DNA of 64,000 bases from Micromonospora cremea (GTDB lineage Bacteria > Actinomycetota > Actinomycetes > Mycobacteriales > Micromonosporaceae). Numbering within the stretch: position 1 is the first letter of the stretch; the number at the start of each line of letters is the position of its first letter. Positions 33,150-40,879 of the stretch are shown piece by piece. Below the pieces are notes generated by a model. That model did no database searches. It was not told where the DNA came from and worked only from the letters and a program-made list of their open reading frames with translations. The stretch lies in the NCBI RefSeq assembly GCF_900143515.1, contig NZ_FSQT01000002.1:3287501-3351500 (forward strand), in the 5' to 3' direction. The position numbers were made by a program, and so were the translations under genes.

Positions 33150-34949
33150 GTGGAGCAGCAGCCGGCGATCTCCGACTACGGATTCCTGTCCGACTCCCGC
33201 TCCGGTGCCCTGGTCGGCAAGGACGGTTCGATCGACTGGTGGTGTCCGCACCGATTCGACGGCGCCTCCGTGTTCGGGCGCCTGCTCGACCCGCACGCCG
33301 GACACTTCCGGTTGGCGCCGGTGGGCGTGGGCGGTCAGGGGCACCGGGTGGAGCGCGCGTACCAGCCCGACACCCTGGTGTTACGCACGGTGCACCACAC
33401 CCCGCAGGGCAGCGTGGCAGTCACCGACGCGCTCGCCGCCGAGTTCGGCGCCCGCGCGCACGAACTCGGCATCAACTCACCCGCCGTGCTGATCCGGGTG
33501 GTCGAGGGGCTGTCGGGCCGGGTCCGCATGGCGCTGGACTTCGCACCCCGCCCGGAGTACGGCCTGCTCACCCCGTACCTGCACGAGCAGCCCGACGGCG
33601 CGATCGCGGCCGCCGCGGGCCCGGTGACACTGTTGCTGCGCTCTGCCGAGCTCCCGCTGCGGGCCGGCCGGGACCGGGTGACCCACGAGTTCGAGGTCTC
33701 CGCCGGCCAGGTGATCGGGGTGGACGTGGCGTACGCCGCGACGTACGGCGCCCCGCCGGTCCGGCTGGACCCGGTGGCCGCGCTCGCCGACACGGTACTT
33801 GCGTGGGAGGCGTACCGGGAGCCGCACCAGTACCCGGGCCGGTACCCCGCGCAGGTCCGGCACAGCGCGACCGTGCTGACCGGTCTCACGTACGCCCGCA
33901 GCGGCGCGATCACCGCCGCGCTGACCACGTCCCTGCCGGAGCGGATCGGCGGCGACCGCAACTACGACTACCGCTTCTCCTGGCTGCGCGACTTCTCGAT
34001 GACCATGCGCGCGCTCTGGGTGGCGGCCTGTCCCCACGAGGCGTCTCGGCTGTTCGCCTGGGTGTCCCGATCGATCGGCCGCATCGGCGATGAGCCGGTG
34101 CCGGTGCTGTTCGGGCTGGAGGGGGAGCGGGACCTCACCGAGCACGACTGCGCGCAGCTGCGCGGCTATGCCGGCAGCGGGCCGGTCCGGATCGGCAACG
34201 ACGCGTGGCAGCAGCGGCAGCTGGACGTGCCGGGGGAGGTGTTGTCGGCGGTCTGGCGGCTGCGCGACTACCTGGGCGGGACGTTCGACGGGGAGCTGCG
34301 CGAGATGGTGCTCGGGCTGACCGAACAGGTGGCGACCACCTGGCACCTGCCCGACCAGGGCATGTGGGAGGCCCGCGGCCCGGAGAAGCACTACCTCTCC
34401 TCCAAGGTGCTCTGCTGGCTGACCATGGACCGGGCGGTGCGGCTCGCCGACCGGCTCGGCGAGCGGGCCGACCCGGATCGCTGGGCCAGGATCCGCGACG
34501 AGATCCGCGATGAGGTGCTCCGGCGGGGCTGGAACGAGCGGATGGGCTCGTTCACCGGCGCGTTCGGCTCGGCCGAGCTGGACGCCTCGGCGCTCTTCCT
34601 GCCGGTGGTGCACTTCCTGCCGGCCTCCGATCCGCGGATGCGCTCCACCATCAAGGTGGTGGAGCGGGAGTTGGGCACCGACGACGGGTTGGTCCGGCGC
34701 TGGTCGACCGACCCGGCCGGTTTCGTGCTCTGCTCGTTCTGGTTGGTGGAGTGCCTGGTGCTGGCGGGTGAGCGGCGCCGCGCCAAGGAGCTGTTCGAGC
34801 GGGTGATCGGGCAGGCCAACGACGTGGGCCTGTTCAGCGAGCAGATCGACCTGACCACCGGGGTGCAGCTCGGCAACACTCCGCAGGCGCTGTCGCACAT
34901 CGGCCTGATCAACGCGGCCTGGCGGCTGACCGAGCCGTACAGCTTCTGA
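33150..34949 (+). CDS. GH15 family glycoside hydrolase (trehalase-like)
   Basis: 599 residues, the usual length for the bacterial GH15 proteins that begin ISDYGFLSDSRSGALVGKDGSIDWWC. N-terminal beta-sandwich (1-230) and (alpha/alpha)6 barrel (about 240-595). The catalytic region GMWEARGPEKHYLSSKVLCW carries the putative acid Glu, and GGDRNYDYRFSWLRD and the C-terminal EQIDLTTGVQLGNTPQALSHIG are hallmarks. Mycobacterial relatives are trehalases; others are glucodextranase-like. No signal peptide. GTG at 33150 lies six bases after a TACCCG box. Confidence 0.92.
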   Translation: MEQQPAISDYGFLSDSRSGALVGKDGSIDWWCPHRFDGASVFGRLLDPHAGHFRLAPVGVGGQGHRVERAYQPDTLVLRTVHHTPQGSVAVTDALAAEFGARAHELGINSPAVLIRVVEGLSGRVRMALDFAPRPEYGLLTPYLHEQPDGAIAAAAGPVTLLLRSAELPLRAGRDRVTHEFEVSAGQVIGVDVAYAATYGAPPVRLDPVAALADTVLAWEAYREPHQYPGRYPAQVRHSATVLTGLTYARSGAITAALTTSLPERIGGDRNYDYRFSWLRDFSMTMRALWVAACPHEASRLFAWVSRSIGRIGDEPVPVLFGLEGERDLTEHDCAQLRGYAGSGPVRIGNDAWQQRQLDVPGEVLSAVWRLRDYLGGTFDGELREMVLGLTEQVATTWHLPDQGMWEARGPEKHYLSSKVLCWLTMDRAVRLADRLGERADPDRWARIRDEIRDEVLRRGWNERMGSFTGAFGSAELDASALFLPVVHFLPASDPRMRSTIKVVERELGTDDGLVRRWSTDPAGFVLCSFWLVECLVLAGERRRAKELFERVIGQANDVGLFSEQIDLTTGVQLGNTPQALSHIGLINAAWRLTEPYSF

Positions 34950-34968
34950 ACCGGTCGCCCGCCAGAAG

Positions 34969-35343
34969 GTGGATGCGACGATCTCGGCCAGCGACAAGGT
35001 CTTCCAGCACAACGGCTCCGGCACCGTGCACATCAAGAACTTCCGGGTGGAGAACGCCGGCAAGCTCTACCGGGCCTGCGGCAACTGCTCCACCTCGTAC
35101 CAGCGACACGTGGTGATCGACAACGTGGTCGTTCGGGACACCGACGCGATCGCCGGCATCAACACCAACTGGGGCGACACCGCCCGGTTCAGCCGGATCA
35201 CCATCGTCGGCGACCCCGACCGGCACACCTCGATCTGCGTCAAGTACCGCGGCGTGCCCAAGGGCAGCGAGCCGGTCGAGATCCGGGAGGGCGCCGACGG
35301 CGTCAACTGCCTCTACGCACCGTCCGACATCACCTACCAGTAG
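34969..35343 (+). pseudogene. C-terminal fragment of a family 3 pectate lyase
   Basis: The frame DKVFQHNGSGTVHIKNFRVEN ... LYRACGNCSTSYQRHVVIDNV ... AIAGINTNWGDTARF matches the C-terminal half of PL3 pectate lyases (right-handed beta helix, paired cysteines in CGNCS). The N-terminal half and signal peptide are missing: the frame begins only about 20 bases after the GH15 stop. It is a truncated remnant joined to the back of the GH15 gene by deletion or recombination. Without export it cannot act on pectin. Confidence 0.8.
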
Positions 35344-35358
35344 GCCGACACAGCGGCA

Positions 35359-35384
35359 CCCCGCGGACCGCCCGGTCCGCGGGG
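35359..35384. terminator. Hairpin between convergent genes
   Basis: CCCCGCGGACCG (35359-35370) pairs with CGGTCCGCGGGG (35373-35384); in RNA the loop would open to about six bases. Lies between the pectate lyase remnant and threonine synthase. Confidence 0.6.
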
Positions 35385-35395
35385 CACCCGCCAGC

Positions 35396-36586
35396 TCAGG
35401 CCAGCACGGGTACGCCGGAGACGTCCACGGTCTCCGGATACTTCAGCCCCGCGCCGGTGTTGAGCACCACCACCCGCTCACCGGCCCGGATCCAACCGCC
35501 GGCGCGCAACTGCCGCGCAGCGGTCAGGCAAGCGGCCCCCTCCGGGCAGAGCAGCAGCCCCTCCCGGGCGGCGAAGTCCCGCAGATCGGCCAGGATGTCC
35601 GCGTCGTCGACGGCGACGGCGGTGCCGGCGGAGGCCCGCAGCGCGGCCAGGATCAACTCGTCGCCCAGCGGCGCCGGCACGGTGATGCCGAAGGCCACGG
35701 TGTGGGCGTCGGCCCACGGCTGGGCCCGCTCCTCGCCGGCGGCGAAGGCCCGCACGATCGGCGCGCAGCCGGTCGACTGCACCGCCACCAACCGGGGCAG
35801 CTTGTCGCCGATCCAACCCAGGTCGCGCAGCTCGTGCAGTGCCTTGTGGATGCCGATCAGCCCGACACCGCCGCCCGTCGGGTAGATGATCACATCGGGC
35901 GCCTGCCAGCCGAGCTGCTCGACGATCTCGTACCCCATCGTCTTCTTGCCCTCGAGCCGGTAGGGCTCGCGAAGCGTGCCGGCGTCGAAGATCGCCCCGG
36001 CGGACTCCGCGATCAGCTCGGCCACCCGCCGGCCCGCGTCGCTGATCAGCCCGTCGATCAGGCGCAGGTCGGCGCCGGCTGCGACGCACTCACGCCGGCA
36101 GATGGTCGGCGCCGCCAACGGCATGACGATGGTGGCCGCCATCCCGGCCCGCGCCGCGTACGTCGCCCAGGCCGATCCGGCGTTGCCGTTGGTGGGCATC
36201 GCGATCCGCTCCACGCCCAGCTCGCGGGCCCGGCTCACGCCCACCGCGGCGCCGCGCGCCTTGAACGAGCCGGTCGGGATCAGCCCCTCGTCCTTGACCA
36301 TCAGGTCCTCGATGCCGATCTCGGCGCCGTACGTCGGCACGCGCAGCAGTGGCGTCCAGCCCTCGCCGAGCGTGGTGACGTGTCGGGGGTCGGCGACCGG
36401 CAGCAGCTCCCGGTAGCGCCACAGGTCGGCCGGGCGCAGCGGGAAGTGCTCCGGAGTGACCGCCTTGGCCACCGCCGGCAGGTCGTAGCGGGCCAGCAGC
36501 GGGGAGCCGCAGTCGCAGAGGTTGTGCAACTGGTCGGCGGCGTGCTCCCGGCCGCAGCGCGGGCAGTCCAGGTGGGTCAGGTACAC
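35396..36586 (-). CDS. thrC: Threonine synthase
   Basis: 396 residues. N-terminal zinc-ribbon-like stretch (THLDCPRCGREH ... LCDCGSPL) as in the long ThrC form, then a fold-type II PLP domain with the Schiff-base Lys in IPTGSFKARGA and the phosphate-binding PTGGGVGLIG. Converts O-phosphohomoserine to threonine. Cysteate synthase-like and other paralogs share this architecture, so the exact reaction is likely but not certain; it is not beside hom/thrB here. GAGGAG precedes the GTG at 36586. Confidence 0.85.
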   Translation of the reverse strand: MYLTHLDCPRCGREHAADQLHNLCDCGSPLLARYDLPAVAKAVTPEHFPLRPADLWRYRELLPVADPRHVTTLGEGWTPLLRVPTYGAEIGIEDLMVKDEGLIPTGSFKARGAAVGVSRARELGVERIAMPTNGNAGSAWATYAARAGMAATIVMPLAAPTICRRECVAAGADLRLIDGLISDAGRRVAELIAESAGAIFDAGTLREPYRLEGKKTMGYEIVEQLGWQAPDVIIYPTGGGVGLIGIHKALHELRDLGWIGDKLPRLVAVQSTGCAPIVRAFAAGEERAQPWADAHTVAFGITVPAPLGDELILAALRASAGTAVAVDDADILADLRDFAAREGLLLCPEGAACLTAARQLRAGGWIRAGERVVVLNTGAGLKYPETVDVSGVPVLA

Positions 36587-36600
36587 GTCGCTCCTCGCCG

Positions 36601-37650
36601 TCAGACCGCATCGATGCTGAGCCAGCGCCGGCTGCGCCCGCCCGGCTCGTACACCGAGTCCAGCCGCTTGGCGATCACGCCGGGCAGGCCCTGCTCCCGC
36701 CCGGTGCGCAGCGCCTCGTCCCCGGCGCCGGGGAACCACGGCGGAGTCTGCCAGTGCGTACCGGTCAGCGCCAGCCCGTCGAGCAGCTCCCGGCGTTGCG
36801 CGTACGGCACGTCCACGCTACTCACGCCCTCGAGCCAGAGCAGGTCGACGAGCAGGTACTGGGCACCGGCCGGGACCCGGCCGCCGCTGCTCGGGCGTGC
36901 CGGGCGAACCCGGCCGGCACCGTCGATGCGGACCAGCACACCGTCCAGCACCGCCTCGGTCGGTGCCAGCGTCTCGGCGAGCGCGCGCAGCCACGGGTAT
37001 CCGCCGGTGATCTCCTCGTCGGTCTCCGAGAGCAGCCGCAGCCGCCCGCCGGAGACGTACGCCATCGCCCGGACCCCGTCCCAGCGCAGCTCATAGCCCC
37101 ACTCGGCGCGGTCCCGAGGGAGCCCCACAGCGGGCGTGGCGTGCATCGGGCGGACCAGCTCGGGCATCGGCGTCCAGCCGGGTGGGGCCGGGTCGGTACG
37201 CCGGACCATCCAGTCCCGGCCGCCGGTGGCGAACAGCACGTACCGCCCGGTGGTCCGCTCGCCGGCGAGGGTCACGATCACCTCGTCGTCGCGCCACTTC
37301 TCCGCGCGGTAGGTGCCCCGGTCGTGGACGACCATCCGGCCGCCGCCGTACTCGCCGGCGGGGATCTCACCGTGGAAGTCGAGGTACTCCATGGGGTGGT
37401 CCTCGGTGTGCACCGCGAGGTGGTTGCGGCCGGGATCGCGGGGCAGGCCGCGCGGCACCGCCCAGGACGCCAGCACCCCCTCATGCTCCAGGCGCAGGTC
37501 CCAGTGCAGGCTGCGGGCGTGGTGCTGCTGGATGACGAAGCGGGCGGCGCCGTCGCCGGGGCCGGCCGCCGTCGGGCTCCGGGCCGGCACCGGCTCGGGT
37601 GTGCGGGCCGCGTCCCGCCGACGCCGGTACTCCTCCAGCCGGTCCGTCAC
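36601..37650 (-). CDS. LigD-like protein: intact 3'-phosphoesterase domain plus degenerate DNA ligase domain
   Basis: 349 residues. Residues 36-150 are a LigD phosphoesterase domain with its metal ligands intact (His43, His49, Asp51, Arg53 in HHARSLHWDLRL; then HTEDHPMEY). From about 180 comes an ATP-dependent ligase adenylation domain, but the nucleophile is lost: motif I reads ELRWDG with Arg189 where the family has Lys (KxDG). The Glu of motif III (LDGVLVRID) and of motif IV (PGVIAKRLDS), and the Lys of motif V (WLSIDAV), are also changed. It should heal 3' ends but not ligate. No OB-fold or polymerase domain. Confidence 0.85.
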   Translation of the reverse strand: MTDRLEEYRRRRDAARTPEPVPARSPTAAGPGDGAARFVIQQHHARSLHWDLRLEHEGVLASWAVPRGLPRDPGRNHLAVHTEDHPMEYLDFHGEIPAGEYGGGRMVVHDRGTYRAEKWRDDEVIVTLAGERTTGRYVLFATGGRDWMVRRTDPAPPGWTPMPELVRPMHATPAVGLPRDRAEWGYELRWDGVRAMAYVSGGRLRLLSETDEEITGGYPWLRALAETLAPTEAVLDGVLVRIDGAGRVRPARPSSGGRVPAGAQYLLVDLLWLEGVSSVDVPYAQRRELLDGLALTGTHWQTPPWFPGAGDEALRTGREQGLPGVIAKRLDSVYEPGGRSRRWLSIDAV

Positions 37651-37744
37651 ACCCGCATTCTCCGGTAAACCGGACCGTCGCGCTGGACACCGGAGTGTCC
37701 GGTTCGCTCGACGGCCGGGTGCGGGGCGGAGTAGAACGGTCCAT

Positions 37745-38530
37745 ATGGACAACACGGACCAGCCCACCGTCCTGCTCCCCGGTGACGTGCGGATGCCCCT
37801 GCTCGGTTTCGGCACCTGGAAGGCCACCGGCCAGGCCGGTTACGACGCGGTGCTGGCCGCGCTCGACACCGGCTACCGGCACCTCGACACCGCCACCCTG
37901 TACGGCAACGAGCGCGAGGTCGGCCGGGCGGTGAAGGAGAGTGGGCTGCGCCGCGAGGACCTCTTCATCACCACCAAGGTCCCGCCGGACCGGGTGGGTC
38001 GGGAGCGGGAGACGCTGGAGGCCAGTCTGGAGGCGCTCGGCATCGACCAGGTGGATCTCTGGTTGATCCACTGGCCGCCGTCCGCCATCGACAGCATCCC
38101 AATGTGGCGGGAGCTGCTGGCCGCCCGGGACGAGAACCTGACCCGGGCGGTGGGGGTCAGCAACTACAGCACGGCACAGATCGACGAGCTGATCCAGTCG
38201 ACCGAGGAGAATCCGGCGGTCAACCAGATCCGGTGGGGCCCGATGTTGTACGACCGGCAGCGGCACGCCGAGCACCGGGACCGGGGCGTGGTGCTGGAGG
38301 GGTACAGCCCGTTCAAGACCACCGACCTGAGCAACCCGGTCCTCACCGGGATCGCCGGCGCGCACGGCGTTTCGCCGGCGCAGGTGGTGCTCCGCTGGCA
38401 CATCGACCACGAGATCGTGGTGATCCCGAAGTCGGTGACCCCGGAGCGGATCACCGCCAACTTCGACGTCTTCCACTTCTCGCTGACGGCGGAGGAGATG
38501 CGCGAGATCGACGCGCTCGGCAGCATCTGA
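37745..38530 (+). CDS. Aldo/keto reductase
   Basis: 261 residues with the complete AKR tetrad: Asp48, Tyr53 (LDTATLYGNE), Lys78 (ITTKVPPD) and His109 (LWLIHWPPS); C-terminal cofactor signature IVVIPKSVTPERITANFD. Similar in kind to the AKR at 2097 but clearly different in sequence. Substrate unknown. ATG at 37745 is seven bases after a TAGAAC box; divergent from the LigD-like gene by 94 bases. Confidence 0.92.
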   Translation: MDNTDQPTVLLPGDVRMPLLGFGTWKATGQAGYDAVLAALDTGYRHLDTATLYGNEREVGRAVKESGLRREDLFITTKVPPDRVGRERETLEASLEALGIDQVDLWLIHWPPSAIDSIPMWRELLAARDENLTRAVGVSNYSTAQIDELIQSTEENPAVNQIRWGPMLYDRQRHAEHRDRGVVLEGYSPFKTTDLSNPVLTGIAGAHGVSPAQVVLRWHIDHEIVVIPKSVTPERITANFDVFHFSLTAEEMREIDALGSI

Positions 38531-38656
38531 TACGGCGAATTCCTTCAGAGCGCGGCTTGGTGATGAAGGGCATCGACATCGACGCTCGTGACGGTATAGC
38601 GTGCCCGTCATCACGTTCGTCGATGCGTTCGAACCCGCCGTCGCTGGAGGATCGCC

Positions 38657-38809
38657 ATGGCCCGGTCACCATCCATCCGTCTGCGCCGCCGAGGGATGCT
38701 CGCCATCCCCGCCCTGGTGGCCGCCGCGCTGACCACCGTCGTCCGGCCCACCCCGGCGAGCGCCGCGCCGAAGCCCGAGTGCCTGGCCGACCTGCTCGGC
38801 GGCTCCTGA
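38657..38809 (+). CDS. Small ORF encoding a signal peptide, coupled to the amidase
   Basis: 50 residues: MARSPSIRLRRRGMLAIPAL then a hydrophobic stretch and TPASAAPKPECLADLLGGS, a complete export signal with RRR and an ASA cleavage site but almost no mature part. GGAGG (38646-38650) precedes the ATG. Its TGA overlaps the amidase ATG (TGATG), in a different frame. It may be the detached signal of the amidase after a frameshift, or a separate small exported peptide. Confidence 0.55.
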   Translation: MARSPSIRLRRRGMLAIPALVAAALTTVVRPTPASAAPKPECLADLLGGS

Positions 38810-39774
38810 TGGCCACCATCCCCTGGCTGGTGGACGTGCTGCGCGCCGCCGCGGTCCAGGTCGTCGTCGAGGGAGACTGGCTCAACCGGATGCGGCCCGG
38901 CTCCTTCGACCCGATCGGGGTGCTCTGGCACCACACTGCCTCGACCTCGAGCGCCAGCAACCCGCACCCCGCGCTCGGGATCTGCATCAACGGCCGGCCC
39001 GACCTGGCCGGCCCGCTCTGCCAGGCGCTGGTCGACTACAACGGGGTGTTCCACGTCATCTCGGCCGGACGGTGCAACCACGCCGGAGTCAGCGGCGGCA
39101 GCGGGCCGATCCCGACGGGAGACGGCAACACGCTGATGATCGGGTGGGAGATCGACTACAACGGCGTCAACCAGGAGATGACCGCCGCGCAGTACAACGC
39201 GTCGATCGCCGCCACCGCCGCCGTGCTCACCCGGCTGGGCAGGGACAGCAGCTACGCCCGGGGGCACCGGGAGACCAGCACCACCGGCAAGATCGACCCG
39301 TCCTTCATCGACCTGAACGTGATGCGGGCCGACGTCGCCGCGAAGATGGCCGGCGGCGGCACCGCATGGTCCTCCACTGTGGACAACACCACCGCCGGCC
39401 GGTTCACCGCCAGCGCCAACTGGGGCGTGTCGTCGTACTCCGGCCAGCGGTACGGCGCCGACTACCGGTACGCGGACCCGGTCGCGGCCAGCGACGTCGC
39501 GTGGTACCGGTTCGCCGTACCGGCCACCGCCAGCTACCGGGTCGAGGCCTGGTGGCCAGCGAACTCCGGCTACAACAGCGCCGCGCCGTACATCATCGCG
39601 ACCACCACCGGCAACCAGACGGTCCGCGTCGACCAACGGATCACCGGCGGGCAGTGGCGGGTCCTCGGCACGTTCACGCTGCCGGCCGGGGACGCCAACC
39701 GGGTGGGCGTGAGCCGGTGGAGCAACGCCACCGGCCTGATCATCGCCGACGCCGTCCGGCTCACCCGGGTCTGA
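38809..39774 (+). CDS. N-acetylmuramoyl-L-alanine amidase with golvesin-like C-terminal domain
   Basis: 321 residues. Amidase_2-type domain at about 10-175 with zinc-site residues in GVLWHHTASTSS and YARGHRETSTTGKIDP (the final HxxxxxxGKxDP motif), then a golvesin/Xly carbohydrate-binding-like beta domain (about 185-321: WSSTVDNTTAGRFTASANW ... YRVEAWWPANSGYN). Cleaves the amide between MurNAc and L-Ala. The protein itself lacks a signal peptide; the separate upstream ORF supplies one out of frame. Followed by a 21-bp perfect inverted repeat. Confidence 0.87.
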   Translation: MATIPWLVDVLRAAAVQVVVEGDWLNRMRPGSFDPIGVLWHHTASTSSASNPHPALGICINGRPDLAGPLCQALVDYNGVFHVISAGRCNHAGVSGGSGPIPTGDGNTLMIGWEIDYNGVNQEMTAAQYNASIAATAAVLTRLGRDSSYARGHRETSTTGKIDPSFIDLNVMRADVAAKMAGGGTAWSSTVDNTTAGRFTASANWGVSSYSGQRYGADYRYADPVAASDVAWYRFAVPATASYRVEAWWPANSGYNSAAPYIIATTTGNQTVRVDQRITGGQWRVLGTFTLPAGDANRVGVSRWSNATGLIIADAVRLTRV

Positions 39775-39803
39775 CGAGGGCGGTAGCGACCGGGCCGCCG
39801 ACT

Positions 39804-39846
39804 CGTCCGGTGGGGCGCGCTCGTCACGAGCGCGCCCCACCGGACG
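39804..39846. terminator. 21-bp perfect inverted repeat between convergent genes
   Basis: Left arm 39804-39824, central C at 39825, right arm 39826-39846; arms are exactly complementary over 21 bases with a GGTGGGGCGCGCTCGT core. Such length is unusual for a terminator and resembles a recombination or cruciform site, but its position after the amidase gene fits a terminator. Confidence 0.7.
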
Positions 39847-40136
39847 TCGTGCTCAGGTACGGGAGCAGGCAGCCCCCGTTGAGCGAGAAACTGGTCGGCG
39901 ACGAGTAGGCCCCGCTCAACGTCCCCTGGTAGCCGAAGCTGGCCGTGCCTCCCGGCGCGAGCGTGCCGTTCCAGTTCAAGTTCCGCGCGGTCACCGTGGA
40001 CCCGCTCTGGCTCACCGTGGCGTTCCACGGCTGGTGACCTGCTGTCCGCTGGGCAGGCCGTGCCGAACAGCACGGCGCCGGCAGTCACCAGCACGGACAC
40101 GGCGAGACGGAGTCGTACGGGAAGGGTCACAGGCAT
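39824..40136 (-). pseudogene. Frameshifted secreted protein: signal peptide plus CBM2 fragment
   Basis: From 40136 the minus strand encodes a good signal peptide (MPVTLPVRLRLAVSVLVTAG, then AVLFGTACPA). About 25 residues in, the frame shifts: in another frame the DNA continues as GHQPWNATVSQSGSTVTARN, then LNWNGTLAPGGTASFGYQG and SPTSFSLNG, which is the C-terminal half of a family 2 carbohydrate-binding module. The enzyme domain and the first half of the CBM are absent. A cellulase, chitinase or similar gene has been reduced to its two ends. Confidence 0.75.
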
Positions 40137-40879
40137 CTCCTTCGACGGTGGGCGGAGTGGACTGACCCACTGAGCCGAGGGTGGTGGGAGGAGCCTGGGA
40201 CAGAGCCGGAGCCGAGGGTGGGGCTGGTGTTCTTCCTACGCCCGACAAGAGATCGCGGCAAGGGCGGACCGTAGCCGTCCCGGCTCGACCACGGCCCGGT
40301 GATGAAACATCGGCCGTCGACCGGGTTGCGGGGCGAAAGCGCGCCCGACCGAGCACTGCGGCGACGCCACGCGGGGGGTCGACGCCTGGCGCCGACGTCC
40401 ACGGTCCGGCGCCGCCGCGGGGTTTGGTCAGCGGCAGGCCACGCGGGCCGCTGACTCGCCGGTCGAGCGGGGGCGCGATGCGCCCGCCAGGCGCGCCACC
40501 CGTTGCGGCCCGCCTGGCCACACGACGCCCAGCTGCTACGCGCCCAGCTCGGCGCGGACCCGCTCCGTGACGACCGACCCCGGTGCGGCGTACGCCCGGA
40601 TCCGGGGGAGGCCGACGCCGCTCGCCGCACTGCTATTCCCAGCCCCTGTGGCCGGGGCTGGGCTGATCCTCGTTACCAAGGCAGTCTTCCGCGCTGGCTT
40701 GCGACGTTGCCAGGCCGCCGGCTTATGCCGGCGGCCTGGGGCGCGGTTGTTTGTCTACCGTCGCGGCGGCCTACCGTGCCAGGCCTGGGGTACCGAGATT
40801 CGCCGTGCCGACCTCGCCGGCCAAACGCCCAGGCCCGGAAGCGCGGCGAGTCCAGGCGTGGGCGTTTTGGCGAGGGCTT
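40137..40879. other. 743-base gap without a recognisable gene
   Basis: Reading frames here do not resemble known proteins and overlap in several frames. The stretch contains two clear hairpins: CCCAGCCCC (40638-40646) with GGGGCTGGG (40654-40662), and CCAGGCCGCCGGC (40710-40722) with GCCGGCGGCCTGG (40727-40739). The second has a TTAT loop and is followed by GTTGTTTGT, like a plus-strand terminator, yet no plus-strand gene ends there. Possibly an undetected RNA or decayed DNA. Confidence 0.45.
40710..40739 (+). terminator. Terminator-like hairpin without an upstream gene
   Basis: Perfect 13-bp stem with a four-base TTAT loop, followed by T-containing sequence (GCGCGGTTGTTTGT). On the minus strand it lies about 140 bases beyond the stop of the gene at 40880, so it could also end that transcript. 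Confidence 0.5.
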
